This document shows positions 54,120-63,931 of a stretch of DNA of 64,000 bases, piece after piece. The position numbers and the translations under genes were made by a program. The DNA lies in assembly GCF_020524355.2 (NCBI RefSeq), contig NZ_CP129019.1, forward strand, positions 1,178,001 to 1,242,000, given 5' to 3'. Source of the DNA: Mesobacillus subterraneus. Its GTDB lineage: Bacteria > Bacillota > Bacilli > Bacillales > Cytobacillaceae. Under the pieces are notes generated by a model that saw nothing but the letters and a program-made list of their open reading frames with translations, was not told the DNA's origin and did not search any database. The stretch's first letter is position 1; every line of letters begins with the position of its first letter.

Positions 54120-55908
54120 ATGATGTTTTGGCGCAGTGTAGTAGGTAAACTTTGGATTACCATCCTTTTACTGGTTTCATTTGTGTTATTCATCTTGACA
54201 GTCATGCTGATGGAGTTCTTTGAGAACTATCACATTAATGAAACCAGAAAAGGAATGACCAATACTGCAGAGAAAATAGCCAGGGTTCTGGAAGACCATC
54301 CTGGCCAGGAGGAACAATTAGGGCCTGGAGATTGCATGGGAAATGGTTGATGATGACTCCAGGGTAACAGTCATCAAAAATCGGGATACTTATTTTTACT
54401 CACCTGGTGGAGACGACGCGACACATGTCCCAATTTCATTTTTTATGGACGATCAGGATCTTTCTTCGGTTTTTGAGAAGGACAAGACTGTTGATATCAT
54501 CACGCCCTTGCCAGGGATATCAAACGAAGTTGATGATACTCAATATTTAATGATCGGCGTTCCGCTGGACCAGTTTGAGCAAGAGAACGGTGCAGTTTTC
54601 ATTTATCAGTCCCTTGAAGTGATGGAAGAGACAACCCGGCTGACAACCAAGTTCATCTTGCTTGCTGCAGGAGTCGCTATCGTCCTTACCACCATATTTG
54701 CCTTTTTCCTGTCCACCAGAATTACTGCACCTTTGCGGAAAATGAGGGAGGCAGCCTTTGAAGTAGCCAGAGGAAAGTTCGACACAAAGGTACCAATCCT
54801 TACTCATGATGAAATTGGGGAATTAGCAACCGCCTTCAATCAGATGGGCAGGCAGCTAAAATTCAATATGAATGCATTGAGTCAGGAAAAAGAACAGCTG
54901 ACAAGCATCCTTAGCAGCATGGCAGATGGAGTCATCACATTCAATCGGGATGGTACAATCCTGATTACGAATCCGCCTGCTGAAGTATTCCTGAGGTATT
55001 GGTATTATGAACAGGGTCTTGCTTCCGAGAACACAGATGCCGTCCCTTCTGAGGTGATGGAGTTATTCCAACTCGCAGTAAATACGGAGAAAGAACAGGT
55101 TGGTGAGATTACTGCCCAGGGAAGAACCTGGGTGATCATCGTCAGCCCGCTTTATAATAAAAGATTCATCCGTGGTGCTGTTGCTGTAGTCCGGGATATG
55201 ACAGAGGAACGAAAGCTTGACAAGATGAGAGAAGATTTCATCGCGAATGTTTCACACGAATTAAGGACGCCAATTTCGATGATGCAAGGATACAGTGAAG
55301 CGATTGTCGATGACATCGCTCAAACGGATGAAGAAAAGAAGGAAATGGCTAAGGTCATATATGATGAATCCCTGCGGATGGGCCGCCTTGTTAATGAACT
55401 TCTTGACCTGGCACGCATGGAAGCAGGTCATATCCTTCTGAACGTTGAATCTGTCGAAATTAATCCCTATGTAAATCGAATTATCCGTAAATTCCATGGC
55501 TTGGCGAAGGAAAAGGGAATTGAGTTATCTGTCCAGGTTAATGCAGAGGAAGAGGATTTCCGTTTTGATCCAGACCGCATCGAACAGGTCCTAACTAACC
55601 TGATCGATAATGCAATCAGGCATGTACCGGATTCGGCATCCGTTGTGGTCAGCGGAAGAACCGATGAAAAAGGCTTATATTTCGAAGTAAGCGACCAGGG
55701 ACCTGGTATCCCTGAAGAAGACTTGCCATTCTTGTTCGAGAGGTTTTATAAAGGCGATAAATCCAGGACTCGCGGTGTATCTGGCACCGGCCTTGGACTA
55801 GCGATTGCCAAGAATATTATCGACGCACATCGAGGCAATATTTCTGTAAAAAGCAAACTCGGACAAGGTACGACATTTTCCTTTTTCATCCCTCGAAATA
55901 TTGAATAA
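54120..55908 (+). CDS. resE: Sensor histidine kinase ResE, interrupted by one frameshift
   Basis: The partner kinase of ResD, about 596 residues when joined. Order: membrane span ([20 protein letters not shown]), extracytoplasmic sensor domain, second span (about 180-200), HAMP, PAS-like domain, HisKA with the phospho-histidine in [13 protein letters not shown], and HATPase_c with N box NLIDNAIRH and G boxes DQGPGIP and GTGLGLAI. G3 at 54321-54323 (two expected) shifts the frame early in the sensor domain; removal joins [17 protein letters not shown]. The ATG overlaps the resD end. Confidence 0.93.
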
Positions 55909-55953
55909 CTTGCCGACTATTCTTGATTCACGAGGAACAATGAATATTAACTT

Positions 55954-55990
55954 CAAGTCCATGCCGTTTTGGGGTGGACTTGTTTGTGTT
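55954..55990 (+). terminator. Probable terminator of resDE
   Basis: CAAGTCCA / TGGACTTG stem with a 13-base loop, followed by TTTGTGTTT. Confidence 0.55.
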
Positions 55991-56040
55991 TCTAAAGGAA
56001 AGACAAGATGAATCCGTGGTAGTAAACTCTAAGAAAAGTC

Positions 56041-56308
56041 TGCCTCCCTTTCTATTGGACAAACAAAGACGGGAATGGGTGTAAAATGTCCGTAAGACCT
56101 CTTCTATTGGACAAACTCCAAGGGGATCAAGAGGAAAGTGTCCGTTAAAACCCTTCTATCGGACAAACTCCAAAGGGAACAAGGGAAAAGTGTCCGTTAG
56201 AGCCCTTCTATCGGACAAACTCCAAGAGGAACGAGGGGAAGGTGTCCGTTAGAACCCTTCTATCGGACAAACTCGAGGGGAAACAAAGAGAGAGGGTCCA
56301 TTAGAGCG
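56041..56308. repeat. Five-unit 52-bp repeat array with GGACA/TGTCC palindromes
   Basis: Five units, each starting CTTCTAT(C/T)GGACAAAC, begin at 56049, 56101, 56153, 56205 and 56257: an exact 52-bp period. Each ends AGTGTCCGTTAGA or close, so adjacent arms give TGTCCGTTAGA-N-TCTATCGGACA hairpins. It occupies the resE-sigX gap. Confidence 0.93.
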
Positions 56309-56441
56309 TTGATAGAGGATATCATTTAAAGCAAAACCCATCGTTAGGTTTAGGGAATTTTTTTTAATTAAAGGATCTGTATTAAATATTTTGTCCCCGA
56401 AAAATCCTTTCTTTTCCATTCTAAAAATAATATAGTTAATA

Positions 56442-56470
56442 TGAAACTTTTATTAATACTTTACGACTAA
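56442..56470 (+). promoter_or_regulatory. Candidate sigma-X autoregulatory promoter
   Basis: TGAAAC (56442-56447), a 16-base spacer and CGACTAA (56464-56470). This closely fits ECF promoters of the sigma-X type (CGAC at -10), 29 bases before the sigX start. Confidence 0.65.
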
Positions 56471-56498
56471 TCTAATGAATACGGAGGCGAATAGAGCT

Positions 56499-57050
56499 AT
56501 GAACTCCGTTTTTGATGAATTGTATCAAAAATATCATCATGACGTTTTTCAATTTTTATTTTATATGGTTAAAAGCAGGGAGCTTGCTGAAGACCTTGTA
56601 CAGGAAGTATACATTCGTGTTTTGAAGGCATACGACCGGTTTGAGGGAAAGAGCAGTGAAAAGACATGGCTGTTCTCGATTGCCAAAAATGTCGCCATTG
56701 ATCATTTCCGCAAACAGAAGGGCTGGAAGCAGCGATTGCTTGAGTCCTTTGATATGTCTGCACGGCAGGTTAGGGACGATCAGCCTCTTCCTGAAGAGAT
56801 GGCACTTCAAAGTGAAGAGATTCAAGTGATATACAAATGCCTTGACCAATGCACGGTTGACCAGCGAATGGTCATCATCATGCGCTATATACATGAATTA
56901 ACTATCAGCGAAACAGCAGAAGCTTTATCATGGACGGAAAGTAAGGTAAAGACGACTCAGCACCGTGCTCTGAAGACATTGAAAAAGCTGATGGAAGAAA
57001 TGATTGAAAAGGAAGGGATGACTAGTGAAAAAGTCACAGCTAAGCGATAA
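56499..57050 (+). CDS. sigX: ECF RNA polymerase sigma factor SigX
   Basis: A 183-residue group IV sigma factor affecting cell-surface charge and peptide-antibiotic resistance genes in B. subtilis. Region 2 reads HDVFQFLFYMVKSRELAEDL and EKTWLFSIAKNVAIDHFRKQ; region 4 reads ISETAEALSWTESKVKTTQH. The ATG at 56499 has ACGGAGG ten bases upstream; the ATG 24 bases earlier overlaps that site. It overlaps rsiX by 26 bases and follows resDE, as in B. subtilis. Confidence 0.92.
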   Translation: MNSVFDELYQKYHHDVFQFLFYMVKSRELAEDLVQEVYIRVLKAYDRFEGKSSEKTWLFSIAKNVAIDHFRKQKGWKQRLLESFDMSARQVRDDQPLPEEMALQSEEIQVIYKCLDQCTVDQRMVIIMRYIHELTISETAEALSWTESKVKTTQHRALKTLKKLMEEMIEKEGMTSEKVTAKR

Positions 57051-58269
57051 GCAGCTAGAAGACATCCTCGGCCAAATGCCTAAGGTTAAAGATCATCGCG
57101 ACTCTCGTGACATTTATCAGAATATCGCCCATCGTGTTGAAAAAAGGAAAAAAATGCCGACATGGGTCATTCCGGGTGCGGCACTGGCAGCTGTACTATT
57201 CCTCGCGTTCATCCTTTCACCGGGATTGATGGGTGTGAACCACTCCGCCGATAAGAGCATGGAAAGCAATTCTGCTTCTGATGCCAAATCGTCCATGGAG
57301 ATGGATACAGCTGTCAGGGATGATACAGCAAATGAAAGTGCTAGCCAGGAGGAGAGCACTCTCATGATGGATGCAGCCGATGGTGATGTTGAGAAAAAGA
57401 GCAAAGAGTTCTCAGCAATGGATAAGGCAAATTCATATGACGGCCTGATTTCTTTATATCCAGAAGAGGTAGACATTGAGACTTCAGAAACCTTCACTTA
57501 TGCAATTCCTGATGACCAGGCTATGGCGATCGTTCCGGTTACCGTCACAACACCGAAAGAAGAAGGCAAGTCCCTGATAGAGAGTTATACCGAAACGATG
57601 CCCAAGCTAAAGGAGAAGGAATGGGGATTGACCGATTATTATCCTATGGATGCAACCTGGAACTTTGATGAAGCCACGAAGACTTTGACCATGGATGTGA
57701 AACAAGATCACCCTTATCGTGATGGAAGTGCAGCGAATATCATGTTTGTCGAATCGATGACGCAAAATTTCTCTGGAGCAGGTATAGATAAAATGGTTCT
57801 CACAACAGAGGGCAAACCAGGGATCGAATTAAGCAACTATGGCCAAATGAAAGAACTCCCACTCAACACAGAATCAAAAAATAGAAGGGGATACTTATTT
57901 TTGACAGTGGAAGGTATGCCAAATCCGTACCTAGTGCCGACAAAAGAACAGCATGAAACAATAGGAGCTGCCTTCGCGCAGATGTGGAAAGGTGATGAAA
58001 TAGGATACCTCTCAGCATCACTTCCGGAAGATTTCAGCTTGGCACAAACCAATACAACTGCAGATGGTATATTAGAGATTACCTTAGATAAAAATACAAC
58101 CCTGGACGATAGTTTCCTGCCAAATCTTGAGGCAGTCTTAATGACAGCGAGGGAGTTTGATTACTCTGGAGTCAGGTTCACAAATGCGAACATCGACCAG
58201 CTTGGACCTTTTAATCTGAACGTAGTTCTTCCCCTGCCACTCGCTCCAAACAAAAAAAATATTGATTAA
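57025..58269 (+). CDS. rsiX: Anti-sigma-X factor RsiX
   Basis: A 414-residue membrane protein: cytoplasmic sigma-binding N-terminus (residues 1-45), one span (WVIPGAALAAVLFLAFIL), a Ser/Asp/Glu-rich linker (about 75-135) and a large extracytoplasmic domain. It is expected to hold SigX at the membrane until an envelope signal frees it. The GTG start overlaps sigX, giving tight coupling. The long low-complexity linker is the least conserved part. Confidence 0.87.
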   Translation: MKKSQLSDKQLEDILGQMPKVKDHRDSRDIYQNIAHRVEKRKKMPTWVIPGAALAAVLFLAFILSPGLMGVNHSADKSMESNSASDAKSSMEMDTAVRDDTANESASQEESTLMMDAADGDVEKKSKEFSAMDKANSYDGLISLYPEEVDIETSETFTYAIPDDQAMAIVPVTVTTPKEEGKSLIESYTETMPKLKEKEWGLTDYYPMDATWNFDEATKTLTMDVKQDHPYRDGSAANIMFVESMTQNFSGAGIDKMVLTTEGKPGIELSNYGQMKELPLNTESKNRRGYLFLTVEGMPNPYLVPTKEQHETIGAAFAQMWKGDEIGYLSASLPEDFSLAQTNTTADGILEITLDKNTTLDDSFLPNLEAVLMTAREFDYSGVRFTNANIDQLGPFNLNVVLPLPLAPNKKNID

Positions 58270-58270
58270 T

Positions 58271-58301
58271 AAAGAAAGGCTACTAGGTCTTTCTTTTTTT
58301 T
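58271..58301 (+). terminator. Terminator of sigX-rsiX
   Basis: AAAGAAAG / CTTTCTTT stem with a ten-base loop and T-run. Confidence 0.7.
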
Positions 58302-58487
58302 GTGGATTTGATATAACTGAAATCCCTATTGTAAAACAAATTTTCCTTCTTTTGCATAAAAAAGCAGTTTACCACCAATTATAACGAATGTGCTTTTTTA
58401 GCTGCTGCTTTTCCTGCCTGAACAGTTCTAATATCGTACAGGCTGTCATAGGGATGGAAAGGGAGTAAAAAGTTAAGGAGGAAAAAA

Positions 58488-59460
58488 ATGCAGGATTACA
58501 TAAAGCGTTTACTCATAGCCGGGATCATGGCACTCTGTATCAGCTTGTTATTTCTTGGCGGAAAGCACTCACAGGCAGAAATGCTCAATATAAAGGAATT
58601 GACTTCAGATTGGGTTTGGCCAGCTGAAGGGGTCATTACGGATTTATATGGAACACGTCATGGCCACCACAAGGGAATTGACATTGCCGGTGAATTCAAA
58701 ACACCTATACATAGTGTTGATAAAGGAGTAGTAACAAAGTCTTATTATTCAGGCTCTTATGGACATGTTGTGTTCATCAAGCATGATAACAACCTTGAAA
58801 CTGTATATGCTCATTTGAACAAAAGAAATGTCAAAAAAAGGGCAGGCCGTTCAGCAAGGTGATATTATCGGCCTGATGGGAAATACAGGGGATTCTTCTG
58901 GAGTTCATCTCCATTTTGAAATCCATGAAGAAAAATGGACATATGATAAGGGAAATGCCGTAGATCCCGTGCTGGCTTTGGGAGAAGCAACTGTAGGACA
59001 ACCTATAGTAGCGATGGAGCAAAAAAGTAATCAAGTGACGCTGGAAACAATCGCGAAGCTGCGTCTGACAGATGATACCACCAATGGAAGTCAAGGCGAG
59101 AACCTAATTGGTGAAGGTGTAGAAATTAATGGACAGAATCCAGTGGCTAGTGTACCTCAATCAGTTGAAAGACAGCTAAAGCATACTGTACAGAGAGGAG
59201 ACACGCTATGGTCAATAGCGGATCACTATAATACTTCGGTAGAAGCGATTAAGCAAACAAATAATATAAATAATAGCATTATCACTCAAGGTGATATATT
59301 GATAATTGAGAAGTCAGCTGGAAAGAGTTATGTCGTTTCTTCAGGAGATACACTCCATTCGATCGCAAGAAAGACAAATACATCTGTGGGAAAATTAAAA
59401 GCATTGAACAATCTGACATCTGACACGATACAGCCTCAGCAAATATTAATTACCCGATAA
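58488..59460 (+). CDS. Secreted M23 metallopeptidase with two LysM domains, frameshifted
   Basis: A predicted cell-wall endopeptidase of about 323 residues. A signal-like hydrophobic stretch (LLIAGIMALCISLLFLGG) leads to an M23 domain with the zinc residues in HHKGIDIAG and HLHFEIHE; two LysM peptidoglycan-binding repeats close the protein (HTVQRGDTLWSIADHY and YVVSSGDTLHSIARKT). An A7 run at 58833-58839 (six expected) breaks the frame inside the M23 domain; removal gives NVKKGQAVQQGD. A strong AAGGAGG site precedes the ATG. The GHHKGID active-site frame suggests activity if intact. Not at this place in B. subtilis. Confidence 0.83.
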
Positions 59461-59527
59461 TCTATCCTTGTACCGGTTATAATCTGAAAGTATAATAGGT
59501 AAAACGGTCACAAAGGGGATGGGGACT

Positions 59528-60340
59528 ATGCTGACGGATTACCACAACCATTTGGAAAGAGGCACATTGACGCTGGACTATTTAAAGCAGTTTACTGATA
59601 CGGCGGCTCAAAAAGGAATCCAGCATTTCGGGATTTCTGAGCATGCATATCACTTTTATCAGACTGCGAATATTTTACGCAACAGCTGGGTGGATGAACG
59701 CAGATTTTATGATATGGCAGATTATGTCCATCTTTTTGAGAAAGCCTGGAGAAACGAAATTGACGTTAAAATGTCCATCGAGATGGACTATACCCCTGGA
59801 AAGCATAAGGAGATGGAACAGTTTATCAAAAGCTATAACTTCGATTATGTAATCGGATCAATTCATTGGATTGATGATTTTGGGATAGACCTTGCAGAGT
59901 TTCGCGAAGAATGGGACAAAAGAGATGTTTATGAAGTTTACAGAAGTTATTTTGATCAGGTGGTAACGCTGGCTCAATCCAATCTTTTTGATATCATTGG
60001 TCATATTGATCTGGTAAAAATTTTTAAGTATGTGCCTGAAGATGAAAACTTCCTCATGGAACAGTATGACCGTGCGACCTCAGCATTGGCACAGTCCAAG
60101 ACATGTGTGGAAATTAGCACAGCCGGACTGCGGAAGCCTACTCAGACTTTGTATCCAGACAAAAAATTATTGCAGATGTGCTTTGATAAGAAAATACCAA
60201 TCGTCTTGTCATCTGATGCCCATGTACCTGAGCATGTCGGTGCTGATTTCGATCAGGCTCTTGAGCTAGCTCGGGAAGTTGGCTATGAGGAAATCGTGAC
60301 CTTTTCCAAAGGTGAGCGAAAATCCTATCCTTTGGGATAA
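59528..60340 (+). CDS. PHP-domain histidinol-phosphatase family protein
   Basis: A 270-residue PHP metallophosphoesterase. Metal ligands appear in DYHNHLERG, GISEHAYHF, SIEMDYTPG, IGSIHWID, IIGHIDLVK and LSSDAHVPEH, the full set for a trinuclear PHP site. Family membership is HisK/histidinol-phosphate phosphatase, yet no other his gene is nearby, so another phosphoester substrate is possible. AAGGGGATGGGG supports ATG 59528; the ATG at 59519 sits inside it. Convergent with serA. Confidence 0.82.
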   Translation: MLTDYHNHLERGTLTLDYLKQFTDTAAQKGIQHFGISEHAYHFYQTANILRNSWVDERRFYDMADYVHLFEKAWRNEIDVKMSIEMDYTPGKHKEMEQFIKSYNFDYVIGSIHWIDDFGIDLAEFREEWDKRDVYEVYRSYFDQVVTLAQSNLFDIIGHIDLVKIFKYVPEDENFLMEQYDRATSALAQSKTCVEISTAGLRKPTQTLYPDKKLLQMCFDKKIPIVLSSDAHVPEHVGADFDQALELAREVGYEEIVTFSKGERKSYPLG

Positions 60341-60373
60341 CGCAGCTAATTTTCTTATGATGCAGAACGCCCC

Positions 60374-60408
60374 CAAAAAAACACAGGCCTCGCTAATTGG
60401 AGGCCTGT
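60374..60408 (-). terminator. Terminator of serA (leftward)
   Basis: On the minus strand CAGGCCTC / GAGGCCTG stem with an eight-base loop followed by a long T-run. It also faces the convergent PHP gene. Confidence 0.85.
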
Positions 60409-60417
60409 TCGCGGTGT

Positions 60418-61993
60418 TTATAGAACGATACTATTGATTGTGACAATGTCCTGAAGCGACTCAAGCTTGCCGATCATTTCTGTTGAAAGGGGCTTATCAA
60501 ACGACAGGACCATGATTGCTTCGCCGCCTGCTTCTTTTCTGCCTACCTGCATGGTCGCAATGTTCACGCCATGATCACCAAGGACTTTTCCTACATGCCC
60601 GATAACACCTGGGCGGTCCATATGCTGGATATACAAAAGGTTTCCTGATGGATGAAAATCGATGTTAAAGCCATCGAGGCTGACAATCCTTGGTCCGTAA
60701 TGGTCAATGTAAGTTCCTCTCACCGTAAAAGATTCACCATCCCCACTTGCGGTTACTGTTATCGTATTTGCGTAACCATAGGAGTTTCCGGTCACTTTTT
60801 CACCAACCATGATGCCGCGTTCTTTGGCAATGTGGATAGCATTTACTTCATTTACTTTCATATCAATGCGGTTTTCAAAAAATCCTGCAAGCAAGGCCTT
60901 TGTTAAAAAAGAGGTTTCGAGTTCTGCCGCAGTGCCTGAATAAGTAGCTGTAAGCTCGCTGATTCCTTTGTTATGGCATTCTGAAACGATTTTTCCCATT
61001 TCTTTTGCTAGCTGGTGATAAGGTTGGATTTTTTGGTAAATTTCTTTGGACATGGCCGGAAGATTAATTGAATTGGCAACAGGGTTATTTTCAAAAAATG
61101 TTCTGATTTCACTTGCGACCTGAGTGGCAACATTCAACTGCGCTTCTTTTGTAGAGGCTCCTAGGTGTGGGGTGGCAATAACTGAATCAAACTTAAGTAA
61201 AGGGTGATTCTCTGGGGGGTTCAACTTCAAATACATCCAGTGCAGCACCAGCAATATGACCGTTCTCAATATAATGGGCGAGAGCCATCTCGTCAATTAT
61301 GCCTCCTCTTGCACAATTCAGGAGATAGACCCCTTTTTTGGTTTGGCTCAAAGTCTTTTCGTTAAGAAGGCCTTTCGTTTCCTTCGTTAAAGGCGTGTGG
61401 ACCGATATGATATCTGTTTCGGCGAGAACCTCATCGAACGTCGATAATTGAACGCCTAAAACGGCTGCACGCTCCTTTGTCAGGAACGGGTCGTATACCT
61501 TTACTGACATCCCAAAAGCCTTGGCTCTTTTTGCAAGCTCAGAACCAATCCTTCCTAAACCAATTATTCCTAATATTTTTCCGTAAAGTTCATTCCCAAT
61601 GAATTTATTTCTCTTCCATTCTCCTTTTTTTACAGTAGAGTGTGCCTGCGGAATGTTTCTCATTAAAGCTGACATCATCGCAAAAGTATGTTCTGCGGTA
61701 GAAATCGTATTCCCATCTGGAGCATTCACGATGATAATTCCTCTTTTTGTCGCCTCGGCGATATCAATATTATCTACACCGACACCTGCACGGCCGACGA
61801 TTTTTAGTGAGGGCATTCGATCGAGCAGTTCCTGGGTGACTTTTGTTGCGCTCCTGACGAGAAGGGCGTCAATCTTTTGTAAATCGATTGTTCCTGAGTC
61901 TACACTTCCGATATGTACCTGGATTCCCTTGTGTTCTAAAAGGGGCCTTAATCCTTCTTCTTTAATAGAATCTGCAGCTAGAACGTGAAACAT
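60418..61993 (-). CDS. serA: D-3-phosphoglycerate dehydrogenase, interrupted by one frameshift
   Basis: The first enzyme of serine synthesis, oxidising 3-phosphoglycerate with NAD. When joined it is about 525 residues: substrate domain, NAD domain with GIIGLGRIGSELA, catalytic residues in CARGGIIDE and the histidine in TPHLGAS, an intervening domain and a C-terminal ACT domain (IQHMDRPGVIGHVGKVLGD) for feedback by serine. A run of six C (plus-strand G at 61214-61219; five expected) breaks EVEPPENHPLL. GGAGTGGG precedes the ATG. A TTGACA-N17-TAAAAT promoter lies upstream. Confidence 0.94.
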
Positions 61994-62040
61994 CTTTTAC
62001 CCACTCCTTTTATTGAAAACAAAGTGTTAATTTTCTGATT

Positions 62041-62069
62041 ATTTTACAAAACGAATATTCTTTTGTCAA
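62041..62069 (-). promoter_or_regulatory. Sigma-A promoter of serA
   Basis: On the minus strand TTGACA (62064-62069), 17-base spacer, TAAAAT (62041-62046); about 50 bases before the serA start codon. Confidence 0.75.
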
Positions 62070-62094
62070 ACTGCGAGATTGTTCATAAATACTA

Positions 62095-62108
62095 TGCAAG
62101 CGCTGTCA
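62095..62108. promoter_or_regulatory. cre-like palindrome upstream of serA
   Basis: TGCAAGCGCTGTCA fits the CcpA cre consensus TGWAANCGNTNWCA with one mismatch. It lies about 25 bases upstream of the serA -35. Confidence 0.45.
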
Positions 62109-62241
62109 AAATTATCGGATTTATTCTAAATATATTCTGTTAATCCGAATTTATCAGGAGTTTTTTAGCATTTGTGTGGGTCATTCCATGCCATGTCTCA
62201 TTTTACATGGGACAGTCAAAAAATCGTCACAAGCAGACATC

Positions 62242-62270
62242 TTCACAAATGATCTTTTTTTCAGTATAAT
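62242..62270 (+). promoter_or_regulatory. Sigma-A promoter of ribU
   Basis: TTCACA (62242-62247), 17-base spacer, TATAAT (62265-62270), about 25 bases before the FMN aptamer. Confidence 0.75.
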
Positions 62271-62295
62271 GAACTTGTTAAATTAAATATGGTCT

Positions 62296-62420
62296 ATCTT
62301 CGGGGCAGGGTGAAATTCCCGATCGGCGGTAATGAGATTGATTCTCTAAGCCCGCGAGCCTGTATGGGCAGGATTTGGTGCGATTCCAAAGCCGACAGTA
62401 TAGTCTGGATGGGAGAAGAT
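62296..62420 (+). promoter_or_regulatory. FMN riboswitch (RFN element)
   Basis: The conserved pieces are present in order: ATCTTCGGGGCAGGGTGAAA, TTCCCGATCGGCGGT, AGCCCGCGAGCC, GGATTTGGTG, GATTCC, AAAGCCGACAGT and the closing GAAGAT that pairs with the 5' ATCTTC. It controls the downstream ribU; FMN binding should favour the terminator at 62482. Confidence 0.97.
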
Positions 62421-62481
62421 GGAGGTTCTGCAGACGTTCAAAAAATGCAGGTTTTGAACGTTTATTAAGCATGCCTTTCAC

Positions 62482-62516
62482 AAAACTCCCTCAAGCTCAC
62501 ATCTTGAGGGTTTTAT
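62482..62516 (+). terminator. Riboswitch-controlled terminator
   Basis: CCCTCAAG / CTTGAGGG stem with a seven-base loop followed by TTTTATTTG, between the FMN aptamer and ribU. Confidence 0.88.
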
Positions 62517-62586
62517 TTGTTAATGGTATGTGATTGCTGAACCTTTCTTCTTTATGTGAGATGGATCTCTATAAGGAGAGAGGAAA

Positions 62587-63168
62587 ATGAAAAAATTTAG
62601 TGTCAAAGCCATGGTATCAATTGGTATGCTGAGCAGTATCTCTTATGTATTGATGCTGCTGAACTTTCCGCTGCCACCGTTTCCAAAATTTTTAATGGTC
62701 GATTTCAGTGATCTTCCTGCATTGATTGCTGCGTTGATTTTTGGACCGGTAGCAGGTATTTTAGTAGAATTCTTGAAGAATACGCTTGATTATTTCATGA
62801 CTGGCAGTGATACTGGTGTTCCAGTAGGCCATGCTGCCAACTTTGTTGCAGGAGTTTTATTTATTCTGCCAACTTACTATATTTATCAACGGATGAAATC
62901 CAATAGGGGAATGACGTTTGCCTTAGTAGCTGGGACAGCAAGTATGGCAATCCTGATGAGTGTCCTTAACTACTACGTTTTCCTTCCTGCCTACACATTG
63001 TTCTTAAACATGCCAGCAATGTCTGGACCGGAAGCGCGTGCGATGATTGTTGCCGGGATTCTGCCGTTCAATTTCGTCAAAGGTATACTGATGTCTGTCA
63101 TATTCATGCTGATTTTCACAAGGATGAAAACATGGATCGAGAGACAGCAGACATTTAAAAGTGCATAA
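62587..63168 (+). CDS. ribU: Riboflavin transporter RibU (ECF S component)
   Basis: The 193-residue substrate-binding membrane subunit of an ECF transporter importing riboflavin, with about six spans. FPLPPFPKFLMVDFSDLPAL and FLKNTLDYFMTGSDTGVPVG are diagnostic for RibU/YpaA. The energising EcfA-EcfT module is elsewhere. An AAGGAGAGAGG ribosome site and the FMN riboswitch upstream confirm role and regulation. In B. subtilis ypaA lies beside serA as here. Confidence 0.96.
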   Translation: MKKFSVKAMVSIGMLSSISYVLMLLNFPLPPFPKFLMVDFSDLPALIAALIFGPVAGILVEFLKNTLDYFMTGSDTGVPVGHAANFVAGVLFILPTYYIYQRMKSNRGMTFALVAGTASMAILMSVLNYYVFLPAYTLFLNMPAMSGPEARAMIVAGILPFNFVKGILMSVIFMLIFTRMKTWIERQQTFKSA

Positions 63169-63185
63169 ACTCATGTGAGTCTTAA

Positions 63186-63213
63186 AAAAGCAACGGCCTG
63201 CACCGTTGCTTTT
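63186..63213 (+). terminator. Terminator of ribU
   Basis: AAAAGCAACGG / CCGTTGCTTTT perfect 11-base stem with a six-base loop. Confidence 0.9.
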
Positions 63214-63236
63214 AAATTTTTAGGAAGCTAAAGATT

Positions 63237-63290
63237 CTGTTCAAATGTGGTGATGCATGACAGCTGTTCAAATGTGGTGATGCATGACAG
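63237..63290. repeat. 27-bp perfect tandem duplication
   Basis: CTGTTCAAATGTGGTGATGC plus ATGACAG is present twice without mismatch (63237-63263 and 63264-63290). Confidence 0.95.
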
Positions 63291-63295
63291 ATAAA

Positions 63296-63320
63296 ACGTT
63301 AAAATCGGCTTTAGGATTTT
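63296..63320. repeat. 25-bp dispersed repeat, copy 2
   Basis: Identical over 25 bases to 26712-26736 and adjoining the 27-bp duplication; it contains the AAAATC/GATTTT mini-hairpin. Confidence 0.8.
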
Positions 63321-63371
63321 TACCGCAATCTTTACTAAAAGCAAATATATCGAAAATTTTTAACATAAAAA

Positions 63372-63395
63372 AATTCCCGCTTATAAGCGGGAATT
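63372..63395 (-). terminator. Terminator of ferredoxin gene
   Basis: AATTCCCGC / GCGGGAATT palindrome with a TTATAA loop; on the minus strand it is followed by a T-run. It lies 10 bases past the fer stop. Confidence 0.85.
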
Positions 63396-63405
63396 ATGTA
63401 TTTCT

Positions 63406-63675
<270 letters not shown>

Positions 63676-63931
63676 TTAACAATAATATGCTGTTTTCACA
63701 AAGTAGTGAAAACGTATTCCTCATATCTATTGTAAAACTGTATCGCCAACATTTCAATAAAAAAAGCATTGAGAATGCTTATCACACAAGGCATTGAATG
63801 GTTTTTTCATTGAAAATAAAACATTTCACTAGATATTTTCATGTTAAAATAATGGTATATTATTTTTCTGCTATAGTGGGGGCTGAATATTATCGTGCCC
63901 ATTGCTTAATATTTCATTCAAAGGTGATGTT

